Below, one piece after another: positions 1-10,357 of a stretch of 64,000 nt of DNA. Position 1 is the stretch's first letter. The number at the start of each line of letters is the position of its first letter. A program made the translations under genes and the position numbers. Location of the stretch: assembly GCF_900105155.1 (NCBI RefSeq), contig NZ_LT629762.1:434001-498000 (forward strand). The letters are read 5' to 3'. The stretch is from Pseudomonas prosekii. GTDB taxonomy: Bacteria; Pseudomonadota; Gammaproteobacteria; Pseudomonadales; Pseudomonadaceae. The notes beneath the pieces were generated by a model, which worked only from the letters and a program-made list of their open reading frames with translations, made no database searches and was not told the DNA's origin.

Positions 1-30
1 AACAACACTCTACGAACGCATTTTGACCCT

Positions 31-97
31 GTAGGAGCATGGCTTGCCCGCGATGGCGTTATCGAAATCGCCATCGCGGGCAAGCCTCGCTCCCACC
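31..97. repeat. REP inverted pair
   Basis: Two half-elements face each other (gtaggagcatggcttgcccg and cgggcaagcctcgctcccac) around a short loop, forming a long hairpin just before the first gene. This is the GCGGGCAAGCC type of REP seen many times in this window. Confidence 0.8.
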
Positions 98-170
98 GGG
101 TAATGTGGCGCCTCGAACGTTGTGTAACACCCATAAAAACAATAAAAGCTTTGCTCAGAGATCGACTGCC

Positions 171-2003
171 ATGGCCGTACCCGCCTCGCCGCTCTCCCAC
201 GACGCCATCATTCAGGACTCCTGGTCGCGCTGTCGTGCGTTCGGCCTCGACCATCACAGCGTGCCGACCTTCGATCAGCTACCCGCCGCCGGCATCGCGC
301 AATTGCTCGAGAGCCAGCATTCGCTGGTGCAGACCACGCATCAGGAAGTGCTGCCGTATTACGAAAATATCCTCAGCAACTCCAATTGCCTGATCATGCT
401 CGCCGACAATCAGGGCCAAGTGCTCACGTCCTGGGGCACCCAGCGCTTTATCGAGCCGAGCCTGACCCGCGGTTTCAGCGCCGGCGCCAGTTGGATCGAG
501 CGTTGCAGCGGCACCAATGCGATCGGCACCGCCCTCGCCTGCGAGCAAGCCGTGCACATTGAGCACGACGAACACTTTCTGAAAGCCAACCGTTTCATGA
601 CCGGCTCCGCCGCGCCGATTTTCGATGCCGAGCGCAAAGTCATCGCGGTGCTCGACGTGTCCAGCGACAGCTATCTGCCGCCGTCGCACACGTTGGGCAT
701 GGTCAAAATGATGAGCCAGACCGTGGAGAATCGGCTGATTCTCAACCTGTTCCATGGCCAGCATTTTCAACTGACCTTCAACACCGGGCTAAACAACCTC
801 GACAGCCAATGGGCCGGTTTGCTGATCTTTGACGAGACCGGGCAAGTGCTCTCGGCCAATCGCCGGGCCGATAATCTGCTGGGCATCAGCCTGTCGCGGG
901 TCAGCGTCGAGAGCCTCTTCAAGGTGTCATTACTGGAATTGCTCAACCAACCGGAGGGCTTGCCGTTTGCGTTGCAAGCGTCCGGGCGCAACCGTTTTCA
1001 GTGTTTGTTGAAGCGGCCGAAACAGCTGCCGATTCAAGCGAGAGTGTTCGCTGAACCGACGGTTTCGCCCCCCGCCGCGATCAGCCTGAGCACCCTGCAC
1101 TTCGGCGACAGCCGCGTCGAAAAAGCCGTGCGCCAGGCCGAGCGTTTGTTGGAGAAAGACATTCCGCTGCTGATCCACGGCGAGACCGGGGTCGGCAAGG
1201 AAGTGTTTGTCAAAGCGTTGCACCAGGCCAGCTCGCGCAGCAAACAACCGTTCATTGCCGTCAACTGTGCAGCGATCCCCGCCGAACTGGTGGAATCCGA
1301 GCTGTTTGGCTACGAGAAAGGCGCGTTCACCGGTGCCAATCAAAAGGGCAGCATCGGCCTGATCCGCAAGGCTGACAAAGGTACGCTGTTCCTCGATGAA
1401 GTCGGCGACATGCCGCTGCCGACGCAGGCCCGACTGTTGAGGGTGTTGCAGGAGCGTTGCGTGCAACCGGTGGGCAGCAGTGAGTTGTTTGCGGTGGATA
1501 TCCGGATTATTTCGGCGACCAACCGCTCGTTGCGCGAACAGGTGCAGTTGGGGCGTTTCCGCGAGGATTTGTATTACCGGATTGGCGGTTTGACCCTCGA
1601 GCTGCCGCCATTGCGCGAGCGCAGTGATAAAGAAGCCTTGTTCAAACGCCTGTGGGAACAGCACCGCGAACCGGCGCAATGGGCCGGGTTGAGCCGCGAG
1701 GTAATGGCGTTGTTCAACCGTCATCCGTGGCCGGGGAATTTGCGTCAGGTGAGCAGCGTGATGCAGGTTGCACTGGCGATGGCTGAGGAGCAACCGGTGA
1801 AACCCGAGCATTTGCCGGATGATTTTTTTGTCGATCTGGAGATGGAACCGGTAGAGACGCCGGAACCGTTGGCGGTGGATTTGAATGATGCCGAGGATTT
1901 GAATCGGCTGTTACAGGCCGCTGGGGGCAATATTTCGCATCTGGCCCGCAGGCTCGGGGTGAGCCGCAACACCCTGTACAAGCGGTTGCGCCAGACGGAG
2001 TGA
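171..2003 (+). CDS. Sigma-54-dependent Fis-family activator (AcoR-like)
   Basis: A 610-residue enhancer-binding protein that should activate RpoN promoters, probably for genes left of the window. The N-terminal half holds a GAF-type sensor (roughly residues 60-190, with GTNAIGTAL near 114). The AAA+ core has Walker A GETGVGKE at about 337, the sigma-54 contact loop GAFTGA at 384-389 and Walker B LFLDE near 407. A Fis-type helix-turn-helix (LARRLGVSRNTLYKRL) closes the C-terminus. An open frame extends upstream to base 39, but that part is translated REP, so the ATG at 171 (MAVPASPLSHD) is chosen. No receiver domain is present, so the signal is probably a small molecule bound by the GAF part. 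The effector and target genes cannot be told from this window. Confidence 0.9.
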   Translation: MAVPASPLSHDAIIQDSWSRCRAFGLDHHSVPTFDQLPAAGIAQLLESQHSLVQTTHQEVLPYYENILSNSNCLIMLADNQGQVLTSWGTQRFIEPSLTRGFSAGASWIERCSGTNAIGTALACEQAVHIEHDEHFLKANRFMTGSAAPIFDAERKVIAVLDVSSDSYLPPSHTLGMVKMMSQTVENRLILNLFHGQHFQLTFNTGLNNLDSQWAGLLIFDETGQVLSANRRADNLLGISLSRVSVESLFKVSLLELLNQPEGLPFALQASGRNRFQCLLKRPKQLPIQARVFAEPTVSPPAAISLSTLHFGDSRVEKAVRQAERLLEKDIPLLIHGETGVGKEVFVKALHQASSRSKQPFIAVNCAAIPAELVESELFGYEKGAFTGANQKGSIGLIRKADKGTLFLDEVGDMPLPTQARLLRVLQERCVQPVGSSELFAVDIRIISATNRSLREQVQLGRFREDLYYRIGGLTLELPPLRERSDKEALFKRLWEQHREPAQWAGLSREVMALFNRHPWPGNLRQVSSVMQVALAMAEEQPVKPEHLPDDFFVDLEMEPVETPEPLAVDLNDAEDLNRLLQAAGGNISHLARRLGVSRNTLYKRLRQTE

Positions 2004-2040
2004 CCAGTAAGCCCTATTAGCGGTGTTTGGCTCCAGACCA

Positions 2041-2132
2041 TTCGCGGGCAAGCCTCGCTCCTACAGGGCCGAGTCGTACGCCATATCGCCAACGACACAA
2101 CATTGTAGGAGCGAGGCTTGCCCGCGAAGGCG
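2041..2132. repeat. REP inverted pair
   Basis: Half-element ttcgcgggcaagcctcgctc near 2041 and its inverse gtaggagcgaggcttgcccg near 2105 form a REP doublet between the sigma-54 activator and the cysS terminator. Confidence 0.8.
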
Positions 2133-2170
2133 TCAGCCCTGTCACCACCGGACTTGGAACCTGCACATAA

Positions 2171-2198
2171 ACAAAAACCCGCACAAGGCGGGTTTTGT
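2171..2198 (-). terminator. Rho-independent terminator of cysS
   Basis: The stem acaaaacccgc/gcgggttttgt with a short loop lies 19 bases after the cysS stop. It ends in a T-tract on the minus strand and can also work for the convergent activator gene. Confidence 0.8.
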
Positions 2199-2216
2199 TC
2201 GTAGCGAGCGCAGCAA

Positions 2217-3599
2217 TCAGTCAGCCAAGCGCCAGGTCGTGCCGCCCTTGCCGTCTTCCAGCACCACGCCCATGGCGGTGAGCTGGTCGCGGATGCGGTC
2301 GGATTCGGCCCAGTCCTTGTTGCTGCGAGCCGCCAGACGCGCAGCAATCAGCGCGTCAACTTCAGCTGCATCGACCCGCCCTTCAGCGCCAGCCTGCAAG
2401 AAGTCATCGGCTTCAAGCTGCAACACGCCGAGCACGCTGGCCAGTTCCTTCAAACGCGCCGCCAGACCGGCCGCCGCGTTCAGATCGCTCTCGCGCAGAC
2501 GGTTGATCTCGCGGACCATCTCGAACAGCACCGCGCAGGCTTCCGGCGTACCGAAGTCGTCGTTCATCACCTGGGTGAAGCGCTCGACAAACCCTTCGCC
2601 GCCCGCCGGAGCTACGCTCGGCAGGCCTTTCAACGCATGGTAGAAACGCTCGAGTGCGCCTTTGGCGTCCTTGAGGTTGTCTTCCGAATAGTTGATCGCG
2701 CTGCGGTAATGGCTCGACACCAGCAAGTAACGCACGACTTCCGGGTGATACTTTTCCAGCACGTCGCGAATGGTGAAGAAGTTGTTCAACGACTTCGACA
2801 TCTTCTCGCCGTTGATGCGAATCATCCCGCAATGCATCCACGCGTTGGCGTAGGTCTTGCCGGTGGCCGCTTCGCTCTGGGCGATTTCGTTTTCGTGGTG
2901 CGGGAACTCAAGGTCGCTGCCGCCGCCATGAATATCGAAAGTCTCGCCGAGGCAGCAGGTCGACATCACCGAGCACTCGATGTGCCAGCCCGGACGCCCG
3001 TCGCCCCACGGCGAAGGCCAGCTCGGCTCGCCCGGTTTGGTGGCTTTCCACAGCACGAAGTCCAGCGGGTCCTGTTTCGACTCGTCGACTTCGATCCGCG
3101 CGCCGATGCGCAGGTCTTCGATCTTCTTGCGCGACAGCTTGCCGTAGCCCATGAACTTGGCGACGCGGTAATACACGTCGCCATTGTTCGCGGCATAGGC
3201 GTAACCCTTGTCGATCAAGGTCTGGATCATGCTGAGCATGCCCGGAATATGATCGGTGGCACGCGGCTCCATGTCCGGCTTCTTGATGTTCAGGCGCGCT
3301 TCGTCTTCGTGCATCGCAGTGATCATGCGCTCGGTCAGCACGTCGAACGGTTCGCCGTTCTCCTTGGCCCGATTGATGATCTTGTCTTCGATGTCGGTGA
3401 TGTTGCGCACATACGTCAGGTTGTAACCGCTGAAGCGCAACCAGCGGGTTACCAGGTCGAAAGCGACCATGCTGCGGCCGTGGCCAATGTGGCAGTAGTC
3501 GTAAACGGTCATCCCGCAGACGTACATGCGCACATTGTTGCCATCCAGCGGTTTGAAAACTTCTTTGCTCTTGGTGAGCGTGTTGTAGATCGTCAGCAC
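2217..3599 (-). CDS. cysS: Cysteinyl-tRNA synthetase
   Basis: A 460-residue class Ia synthetase that charges tRNA-Cys, the usual length for the bacterial enzyme. The zinc/cysteine-site Cys28 sits in YVCGMTVYD, the HIGH signature reads CHIGHGRS at 36-43, and the KMSKS loop is present as [10 protein letters not shown] near 266. The [15 protein letters not shown] segment with further zinc ligands is intact. The start codon is GTG, with AAGGAAA about eight bases upstream. It follows glnS on the same strand with an 18-base gap, so the two are probably cotranscribed, a common Pseudomonas arrangement. Confidence 0.97.
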   Translation of the reverse strand: MLTIYNTLTKSKEVFKPLDGNNVRMYVCGMTVYDYCHIGHGRSMVAFDLVTRWLRFSGYNLTYVRNITDIEDKIINRAKENGEPFDVLTERMITAMHEDEARLNIKKPDMEPRATDHIPGMLSMIQTLIDKGYAYAANNGDVYYRVAKFMGYGKLSRKKIEDLRIGARIEVDESKQDPLDFVLWKATKPGEPSWPSPWGDGRPGWHIECSVMSTCCLGETFDIHGGGSDLEFPHHENEIAQSEAATGKTYANAWMHCGMIRINGEKMSKSLNNFFTIRDVLEKYHPEVVRYLLVSSHYRSAINYSEDNLKDAKGALERFYHALKGLPSVAPAGGEGFVERFTQVMNDDFGTPEACAVLFEMVREINRLRESDLNAAAGLAARLKELASVLGVLQLEADDFLQAGAEGRVDAAEVDALIAARLAARSNKDWAESDRIRDQLTAMGVVLEDGKGGTTWRLAD

Positions 3600-3617
3600 T
3601 TTAGTGGTTTCCTTGAA

Positions 3618-5318
3618 TCACTGGCCCCACGAATCACGCAAGGTCACGGTACGGTTGAAGACCGGAGCGCCCGGTTTCGAGTCCTTGATATCCGCGCAGA
3701 AGTAACCTTCGCGCTCGAACTGGAAACGGTCTTCCGGCTGTGCATTGGCCAACGAAGGCTCGGCACGACAACCAGTGAGAACTTGCAGTGATTGAGGGTT
3801 GATGTTGTCGAGGAAACTGGCGCTGTCCTCAGCCTTTTCAGGGTTCGGCGAGCGGAACAGGCGATCGTACAGACGCACTTCACACTCAATGCTGGCCGCT
3901 GCTGGCACCCAGTGCACAACGCCTTTGACCTTGCGGCCCTCAGGGTTTTTGCCAAGTGTTTCCGGATCGTAGGAGCAACGCAGCTCGACGATGTTGCCGT
4001 CGGCGTCCTTGATCGCTTCGTCGGCACGGATCACGTAGCTGCCGCGCAGACGCACTTCGCCATTCGGCTCCAGGCGCTTGTAGCCTTTTGGCGGCTCTTC
4101 CATGAAGTCATCATGATCGATGTAGATTTCACGGGCGAACGGCAGCTGGCGCACGCCGAGTTCTTCTTTCTGCGGATGACGCGGCAGTTCGAGGTTCTCG
4201 ACCTGGTCTTCCGGGTAGTTGGTGATTACGACTTTCAGCGGACGCAGCACACACATGGCGCGCGGAGCGTTCTGGTCAAGGTCCTGACGGATGCTGAATT
4301 CGAGCATGCCGAAATCGACCACGCCGTCGGAACGGTTGGTGCCGACCATGTCGCAGAAATTGCGAATCGACGCAGGCGTGTAGCCACGGCGGCGGAAACC
4401 CGACAGCGTCGACATGCGCGGATCGTCCCAGCCGAACACGTGCTTTTCATCGACCAGTTGCTTGAGCTTGCGCTTGCTGGTGATCGTGTAGTTCAGGTTG
4501 AGGCGGCTGAATTCGTACTGGCGCGGGTGCGCCGGCACTGGCAGCGCGTCGAGGAACCATTCGTACAGCGGGCGATGGCTTTCGAATTCCAGGGTGCAGA
4601 TCGAATGCGTGATGCCTTCGATGGCGTCCGACTGACCGTGGGTGAAGTCATAGTTCGGGTAGATGCACCACTTGTCACCGGTCTGGTGGTGATGGGCGTG
4701 GCGGATGCGGTACATGATCGGGTCGCGCAGGTTCATGTTCGGCGAGGCCATGTCGATCTTGGCCCGCAGCACGCGTGCGCCGTCCTGGAATTCGCCGGCC
4801 TTCATGCGGGCGAACCAGTCGAGGTTTTCTTCCACGGAGCGGTCACGGAACGGGCTGTTCTTGCCCGGCTCGGTCAGCGTGCCGCGGTATTCCTTGGCTT
4901 GCTCCGGGCTCAGGTCATCGACGTAAGCCTTGCCGGCCTTAATCAGCTCGACGGCCCAGTCGTGCAACTGGTCGAAATACTGCGAGGCGTAGCGCACTTC
5001 ACCGGACCATTCGAAGCCCAGCCATTTGATGTCGCTTTCGATCGCGTCGATGTATTCCTGGTCTTCCTTGGCCGGGTTGGTGTCGTCGAAACGCAGGTGC
5101 GTGACGCCGCCAAATTCCTGGGCCAGGCCGAAGTTCACGCAAATCGACTTGGCGTGACCGATGTGCAGGTAGCCGTTGGGCTCAGGCGGGAAACGGGTGA
5201 CGATCTGCGTGTGCTTACCCGAGTCCAGGTCCGCCTGGATGATCGGGCGCAGGAAATTGACCGGCACGGCAGGGCCAGTCTTGGAATTCGAGGTAGGGTC
5301 GACAGTGGGCTTGCTCAT
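3618..5318 (-). CDS. glnS: Glutaminyl-tRNA synthetase
   Basis: A 566-residue class Ib synthetase that charges tRNA-Gln directly. The HIGH motif appears as LHIGHAKS at 51-58 after the PPEPNGY segment, and the second signature is [10 protein letters not shown]. The C-terminal anticodon-binding beta-barrels are complete (ending VTLRDSWGQ). The ATG at 5318 has AAGGATCCT just upstream. It is the first gene of a glnS-cysS unit and is divergent from ppiB across about 265 bases that should hold both promoters. I did not find a convincing hexamer pair to place them. Confidence 0.97.
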   Translation of the reverse strand: MSKPTVDPTSNSKTGPAVPVNFLRPIIQADLDSGKHTQIVTRFPPEPNGYLHIGHAKSICVNFGLAQEFGGVTHLRFDDTNPAKEDQEYIDAIESDIKWLGFEWSGEVRYASQYFDQLHDWAVELIKAGKAYVDDLSPEQAKEYRGTLTEPGKNSPFRDRSVEENLDWFARMKAGEFQDGARVLRAKIDMASPNMNLRDPIMYRIRHAHHHQTGDKWCIYPNYDFTHGQSDAIEGITHSICTLEFESHRPLYEWFLDALPVPAHPRQYEFSRLNLNYTITSKRKLKQLVDEKHVFGWDDPRMSTLSGFRRRGYTPASIRNFCDMVGTNRSDGVVDFGMLEFSIRQDLDQNAPRAMCVLRPLKVVITNYPEDQVENLELPRHPQKEELGVRQLPFAREIYIDHDDFMEEPPKGYKRLEPNGEVRLRGSYVIRADEAIKDADGNIVELRCSYDPETLGKNPEGRKVKGVVHWVPAAASIECEVRLYDRLFRSPNPEKAEDSASFLDNINPQSLQVLTGCRAEPSLANAQPEDRFQFEREGYFCADIKDSKPGAPVFNRTVTLRDSWGQ

Positions 5319-5583
5319 AGGATCCTTGAACGTACGAGTGCGCGGCCGGAACTAAAGGCCTGACAAAACAAAGCCGCTATCATAGCCGATGCTGTCAAGC
5401 CGCTGACAGAGCAGGCCTTAAATCAGCTGCGTTTAATCGACCTGTTTTGAAAAACTGCCTCGAAATTAACGCCTGTCGCGCTAAACTGCGCACCTTGGTC
5501 GAAACTGACCAGAGCGGTTGCCGGCGAACGCGCGGCAAACCACGAATTCCTTTCAAACGCTTCTTTTATAAAGAGTCCCGATC

Positions 5584-6090
5584 ATGACCCAAGTCAAACT
5601 GACCACCAACCATGGCGACATCGTCCTGGAACTGAACGCTGAAAAGGCTCCGCTGACCGTTGCCAACTTCATCGAATACGTCAAAGCCGGGCACTACGAA
5701 AACACCGTTTTCCACCGCGTCATCGGTAACTTCATGATCCAGGGCGGCGGTTTCGAGCCAGGCATGAAAGAAAAGAAAGACAAGCGCCCAAGCATCCAGA
5801 ACGAAGCCGACAACGGTCTGCCGAACGAGAAGTACACCGTCGCCATGGCCCGTACCATGGAGCCGCATTCGGCCTCCGCGCAGTTCTTCATCAACGTTGC
5901 TGACAACAGCTTCCTCAACCACAGCGCCAAGACCACTCAGGGCTGGGGCTATGCGGTATTCGCCAAAGTGGTTTCCGGTACTGAAGTTGTCGACAAGATC
6001 AAAGGTGTTTCCACCACCATGAAATCCGGCCACCAGGACGTGCCAGCAGAAGACGTGATCATCGAGAAAGCCGAGATCATCGAAGCGTGA
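5584..6090 (+). CDS. ppiB: Peptidyl-prolyl cis-trans isomerase B (cyclophilin)
   Basis: A 168-residue cytoplasmic cyclophilin with no signal peptide. The catalytic [13 protein letters not shown] segment, with the key Arg in FHRV, and the substrate-groove segment [11 protein letters not shown] are intact. It assists proline isomerisation during folding. The ATG has an AAGAG-like ribosome site (ataaagagtcccgatc). Its stop overlaps the GTG of lpxH, so the two genes form a translationally coupled pair. Confidence 0.95.
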   Translation: MTQVKLTTNHGDIVLELNAEKAPLTVANFIEYVKAGHYENTVFHRVIGNFMIQGGGFEPGMKEKKDKRPSIQNEADNGLPNEKYTVAMARTMEPHSASAQFFINVADNSFLNHSAKTTQGWGYAVFAKVVSGTEVVDKIKGVSTTMKSGHQDVPAEDVIIEKAEIIEA

Positions 6091-6839
6091 TACTGCTGAT
6101 TTCAGATTTACATCTGGAAGAGGAGCGCCCGGACATAACCCGGGCGTTTCTGGATTTGCTCGCCGGACGCGCCCGCTCGGCGAGTGCACTGTACATTCTC
6201 GGCGACTTTTTCGAGGCATGGATTGGCGACGACGCCATGACGCCTTTCCAGCGCTCCATCGGCCAGGCCCTGCGCGATCTCAGCGACAGCGGCACGGCAA
6301 TTTTTCTGATGCACGGTAATCGCGACTTCCTGCTCGGCAAGGCCTTCTGCAAACAGGCCGGCTGCACGTTGTTGAGAGACCCGAGCGTCGTGCAACTCGC
6401 AGGCGAGCCGGTGCTATTGATGCACGGCGACAGCCTGTGCACTCGCGATGTTGGCTATATGAAGCTGCGTCGTTATCTGCGCAATCCGATCACTCTGTTT
6501 ATCCTGCGGCACCTGCCCCTGAGCACCCGGCACAAACTGGCGCGCAAACTGCGCAGCGAAAGCCGTGCGCAGACGCGGATGAAGGCCAACGACATTGTTG
6601 ATGTCACGCCCGAGGAAGTGCCGCGGATCATGCAGGAATTCGGCGTGAAAACGCTGATCCACGGGCACACCCACCGCCCGGCGATCCACAAGTTGCAGAT
6701 CGGCGAACAAGCGGCCAGGCGCATTGTGCTGGGGGATTGGGATCGCCAGGGCTGGGCGCTGCAGGTGGATGAGAACGGATTTGCCTTGGCACCGTTCGAC
6801 TTCGGGACACCGCCGCAGCTTGCATTGCCTGACGGCTAA
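6087..6839 (+). CDS. lpxH: UDP-2,3-diacylglucosamine diphosphatase
   Basis: A 250-residue calcineurin-like metallophosphoesterase that makes lipid X in lipid A synthesis at the inner membrane. The metal-binding blocks are all visible in order: [10 protein letters not shown] at the N-terminus, [29 protein letters not shown] and IHGHTHRP. The start is GTG in a GTGA overlap with the ppiB stop. The last 36 bases or so of the gene are copied several times in the tandem array downstream, so the C-terminal tail ([11 protein letters not shown]) lies inside repeat DNA. Confidence 0.95.
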   Translation: MILLISDLHLEEERPDITRAFLDLLAGRARSASALYILGDFFEAWIGDDAMTPFQRSIGQALRDLSDSGTAIFLMHGNRDFLLGKAFCKQAGCTLLRDPSVVQLAGEPVLLMHGDSLCTRDVGYMKLRRYLRNPITLFILRHLPLSTRHKLARKLRSESRAQTRMKANDIVDVTPEEVPRIMQEFGVKTLIHGHTHRPAIHKLQIGEQAARRIVLGDWDRQGWALQVDENGFALAPFDFGTPPQLALPDG

Positions 6840-7345
6840 GAGCCACCCCTCACCCCAGCCCTCTCCCCAAAGGGGAGAGGGGGAAAGGGAGCCGATCTTC
6901 ATCGTTTTCCAGAACTGAGTTCGGCTCAGACTTTCAGGTCGGGACACCGCCGCAGCTTGCATTGCCTAACGGCTAAGAGCCACCCCTCACCCCAGCCCTC
7001 TCCCCAAAGGGGAGAGGGGGAAAGGGAGCCGTTCTCCATCGTTTTCCAGACTTGAGTTCGACTCAGACTTTCAGGTTGGGACACCGCGCAGCTTGCATTG
7101 CCTAACGGCTAAGAGCCACCCCTCACCCCAGCCCTCTCCCCAATGGGTAGAAGGGGGGAAAGGGAGCCGATCTTCATCGTTTTCCAGACCTGAGTTCGAC
7201 TCGAACTTTCAGGTTGGGACACCGCGCAGCTTGCATTGCCTAACGGCTAAGGGCCACCGCTCACCCCAGCCCTCTCCCCAAAGGGGAGAGGGAGCCGATC
7301 TCCATCGTTTTCCAGACCTGAGTTCGGCTCGAACTTTCAGGTCGA
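6804..7345. repeat. 137-bp tandem array including the lpxH 3' end
   Basis: Four tandem units start at 6804, 6941, 7078 and 7215, exactly 137 bp apart; the last is shortened by a few bases. Each unit contains a copy of the lpxH tail (gggacaccgc.gcagcttgcattgcct.acggctaa), then a hairpin of the type ccctctccccaaaggggagag, then a conserved spacer. The first unit overlaps the real lpxH stop codon. This array fills the gene-free stretch to 7345. Confidence 0.9.
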
Positions 7346-7370
7346 TGTAGCTCCAAAGAACGCCTCGATC

Positions 7371-7412
7371 AGTCCCCTCGCCCCTCTGGGGAGAGGGTTA
7401 GGGAGAGGGGTC
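7371..7412. repeat. CCCCTCTGGGGAGAGGG hairpin repeat
   Basis: A further hairpin (gtcccctcgcccctctgggg followed by agagggttagggagagggg) lies just after the tandem array and before the emrB stop. It is related to the array hairpin but in the other orientation. It could terminate the efflux operon, although it has no T-tract. Confidence 0.5.
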
Positions 7413-7429
7413 GATCTCAAGCCGTGCAC

Positions 7430-8959
7430 TCAATGCCCAGACGCCGCTGGCCCGGCCTTCGCCGCAAACGGTGGTTTCGCCAGCCATACAATCAGGATCA
7501 AACCGACAAAACCCCAGCCCAGCAGCGTGAAGTAATCCACGGTGGAGAGCATGTACGCCTGGCTTGTCAGCACCTGATCGAGTTGCGCATAGGCTGGCGT
7601 ACTCGCCCCGCCCAGCGCGTGCAAGGCATCGCGCGTGGCCGGTTCATAGGTGGTGATGCTTTCACTCAGATACGCATGATGCTGATCGGCCCGGCGAATC
7701 CAGATCCACGTCGTCAGCGACGCCGCGAAACTGCCGCCCAAGGTCCGCAGGAACGTCGCCAGGCCCGCGCCATCGGCGATCTGGCTCGGCGGCAAGTCCG
7801 ACATCAAGATGCTCAGCGTCGGCATAAAGAACAGCGCCACGCCAATCCCCATGAACAACTGCACCAACGCGATGTGCTGGAAGTCCACTTCATTGGTGAA
7901 CCCGGCGCGCATGAAGCAGCTCAGGCCAATGCACAGGAACGCGCCACCGGCGAGCAAACGCAGATCGAACTTGTGCGCGTATTTGCCGACGAAGGGCGAC
8001 ATCAACACCGGCAGAATCCCGATCGGCGCCACCGCCAGACCGGCCCAGGTCGCGGTATAGCCCATCTGCGTCTGCAGCCATTGCGGCAGAATCAGGTTGA
8101 TACCAAAGAACCCGGCATAACCCAGCACCAGCACGATGGTGCCGATGCGGAAGTTGCGATACGCGAACAACCGCAAATTAACCACCGGATGCGCATCGGT
8201 CATCTCCCAGATCACAAACACCGCCAGCGCCACCACGGAAATCGCCGCGCCGATGATGATGAAATTCGACTCGAACCAATCGAGATCATTGCCCTTGTCG
8301 AGGATCACCTGCAACGCCCCGACGCCGATGATCAGCGTGATCAAACCGACGTAATCCATCGGCTGGCGACTGGTAACCACCGGGCGCTCCTTGAGCTGCT
8401 GGCGCACCACCATCACCGCGAAAATCCCGATCGGCACGTTGATAAAGAAGATCCACGGCCAACTGTAGCTGTCGGTAATCCAGCCGCCGAGGATCGGCCC
8501 GGCAATGGGTGCGACCACCGTGACCATCGCCAGCAGTGCCAGGGCCATCCCCCGTTTGGCTGGCGGATACACCGCGATCAGCAGCGTCTGGGTCATCGGG
8601 TACAACGGCCCCGCCACCAGACCTTGCAGCACACGGAAACCGATCAATTCCGGCATCGAGGTCGAGATGCCGCAGAGAAATGAAGCCAGCACGAACAGAA
8701 TCGTTGCCCAGAGAAACAGCTTCACTTCGCCGAAACGCCGGCTCAGCCACCCGGTCAGCGGCAGCGCGATCGCGTTACTGACGGCGAACGAAGTGATCAC
8801 CCAGGTGCCCTGCTCCGAACTCACGCCGAGGTTGCCGGAAATCGTCGGCAACGCGACGTTGGCGATGGTCGTGTCGAGCACTTGCATGAAAGTCGCCAGC
8901 GACAGCCCGATGGTACTGAGCAGCAGGCTGGGCGGGGTGAAAGACGCGTTATTGCTCAT
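7430..8959 (-). CDS. emrB: DHA2-family drug efflux permease (EmrB-like)
   Basis: A 509-residue major-facilitator permease with 14 predicted membrane segments. It is the inner-membrane pump of a tripartite EmrAB-type exporter powered by the proton gradient. Visible family features are the N-terminal LDTTIANVALPTI motif, the ITSFAVSNAIALPLTGWL segment, and GPILGGWI in the fifth helix. It is the last gene of a four-gene operon after marR, an outer-membrane factor and emrA. The substrate cannot be read from sequence; paralogs export hydrophobic weak acids and uncouplers. Confidence 0.9.
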   Translation of the reverse strand: MSNNASFTPPSLLLSTIGLSLATFMQVLDTTIANVALPTISGNLGVSSEQGTWVITSFAVSNAIALPLTGWLSRRFGEVKLFLWATILFVLASFLCGISTSMPELIGFRVLQGLVAGPLYPMTQTLLIAVYPPAKRGMALALLAMVTVVAPIAGPILGGWITDSYSWPWIFFINVPIGIFAVMVVRQQLKERPVVTSRQPMDYVGLITLIIGVGALQVILDKGNDLDWFESNFIIIGAAISVVALAVFVIWEMTDAHPVVNLRLFAYRNFRIGTIVLVLGYAGFFGINLILPQWLQTQMGYTATWAGLAVAPIGILPVLMSPFVGKYAHKFDLRLLAGGAFLCIGLSCFMRAGFTNEVDFQHIALVQLFMGIGVALFFMPTLSILMSDLPPSQIADGAGLATFLRTLGGSFAASLTTWIWIRRADQHHAYLSESITTYEPATRDALHALGGASTPAYAQLDQVLTSQAYMLSTVDYFTLLGWGFVGLILIVWLAKPPFAAKAGPAASGH

Positions 8960-9011
8960 CGCGAATCCTTTGAAACGGGGTGTGCGCGGTGTCTGTTAAA
9001 GACACCGCTGC

Positions 9012-9120
9012 CCTTGCAGGAGCAAAGCTTGCTCGCGAAGACGGACTGACATTCAGCAACAGACCTTCAAAACCTCTGCTGACTGATCCACCGCCATCGC
9101 GAGCGAGCTTTGCTCCCACC
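9012..9120. repeat. REP pair inside the emrA-emrB gap
   Basis: Half-elements caggagcaaagcttgctcgc (from 9017) and gcgagcgagctttgctccca (from 9099) face each other in the 180-base gap between emrA and emrB. The REP sits inside an operon and may modulate relative expression or mRNA stability. Confidence 0.75.
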
Positions 9121-9139
9121 GGGTTGGTGTGGTTACGAA

Positions 9140-10342
9140 TCAGCGCTTGGCGGTCTTGCTGGCCGCCGCACTGTTGTCGTGGATCAACTGCGTGATCATC
9201 GCGTCCGCCTCGGCCAATTGACGGTCGTAGACGTTAGTGCTGAACGAAGCCTTTTGCGGCGGCTGTTGCGCCAACACCGGGCCGCTCTGGTCGTGCAGGT
9301 TGACCTCAACCTGAGTCGACAGGCCCACGCGCAACGGGTGTTTGGCCAGTTCTTCGGCGTTGATGTGAATCCGCACCGGCACCCGCTGGACGATTTTGAT
9401 CCAGTTACCGGTGGCGTTCTGCGCCGGCAACAGGGCAAACGCGCTGCCGGTCCCGGCGCCGAGGCTGTCGATGGTGCCGCTGTACTTCACGTCGCTGCCG
9501 TACAGGTCAGCCTCGATGTCCACCGGTTGGCCGATGCGCATGTCGCGCAGTTGGGTTTCCTTGAAGTTGGCGTCGATCCACAACTGATCCAGCGGAATCA
9601 CCGCCATCAACGCCGTGCCCGGCTGAACCCGCTGACCGAGTTGCACCGAACGCTTGGCGACATAACCGGTGACCGGCGCAATCAAGGTGCTGCGGGAATT
9701 GTTCAGGTAGGCCTGACGCAATTGCGCGGCGGCCGACATCACGTCCGGGTGCGACGAAACCACCGTGTCATCGACCAGCGCGCTGGTGGTTTTCAGTTGT
9801 TGCTGGGCGTTGGCCAAGGCGTTTTGCGCCGAGGTCAGGTCGTCGCGAGCGTGGGACAGTTCTTCCTGGGAAATCGCCCCGCCGGCGGCGAGATTCTTCC
9901 GACGGCTGAAGTTGTCCTGAGCCTTTTGCACGTTCGCCTGTTGTGCGTTGACCTGGGCTTTCATGCCATCGACGTTGCTGTACAAGCCGCGCACTTGGCG
10001 CACGGTGCGGGCCAGATTGGCCTGGGCACTTTGCAAACTGACTTGCGCGTCGTTCGGGTCGAAGTTGACCAGCACCTGGCCTTCGTGGACCAGATCGCCA
10101 TCGTCGGCGCCGATGCTGACCACGGTGCCGGTGACCAGCGGGGTGATTTCCACCACGTTGCCGTTCACGTAGGCGTCGTCGGTGCTTTCATTCCAGCGAC
10201 CGTAGAGTTCGTGATAAGCCCAGACGCCGAGGCCGGCGAGGATTACCAGAACCGCCAGCACGGTCAGCATGATTTTGCGTTTGCGCGGGTTGCTGGTGTC
10301 TTGCGCGTTGTCGGGAGCTTTGGTTGTTTCGGCAGTGGCCAT
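9140..10342 (-). CDS. emrA: HlyD-family efflux adaptor (EmrA-like)
   Basis: A 400-residue periplasmic adaptor anchored by one membrane segment (about residues 24-44, MLTVLAVLVILAGLGVWAY). Next come a biotinyl-lipoyl-like hairpin domain, a long coiled coil rich in Gln and Ala (about 100-200), and a second lipoyl half and beta-barrel (STLIAPVTGYVAKRSVQLGQ). It links the EmrB pump to the outer-membrane channel. It lies 15 bases after the outer-membrane factor gene, in the same operon. Confidence 0.92.
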   Translation of the reverse strand: MATAETTKAPDNAQDTSNPRKRKIMLTVLAVLVILAGLGVWAYHELYGRWNESTDDAYVNGNVVEITPLVTGTVVSIGADDGDLVHEGQVLVNFDPNDAQVSLQSAQANLARTVRQVRGLYSNVDGMKAQVNAQQANVQKAQDNFSRRKNLAAGGAISQEELSHARDDLTSAQNALANAQQQLKTTSALVDDTVVSSHPDVMSAAAQLRQAYLNNSRSTLIAPVTGYVAKRSVQLGQRVQPGTALMAVIPLDQLWIDANFKETQLRDMRIGQPVDIEADLYGSDVKYSGTIDSLGAGTGSAFALLPAQNATGNWIKIVQRVPVRIHINAEELAKHPLRVGLSTQVEVNLHDQSGPVLAQQPPQKASFSTNVYDRQLAEADAMITQLIHDNSAAASKTAKR

Positions 10343-10357
10343 GACAAATACCTTGAA

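Noticed and set aside
39-170. Longer N-terminus for the sigma-54 activator
   Set aside because: The extra 44 residues are translated REP; the ATG at 171 fits the family.
2637-5363. Long open frames on the plus strand opposite cysS and glnS
   Set aside because: They are antisense to well-conserved synthetase genes; their composition mirrors the coding strand and no family is recognised.
6804-7345. Possible CRISPR array
   Set aside because: Units are 137 bp with near-identical sequence throughout and no distinct spacers; no cas genes.
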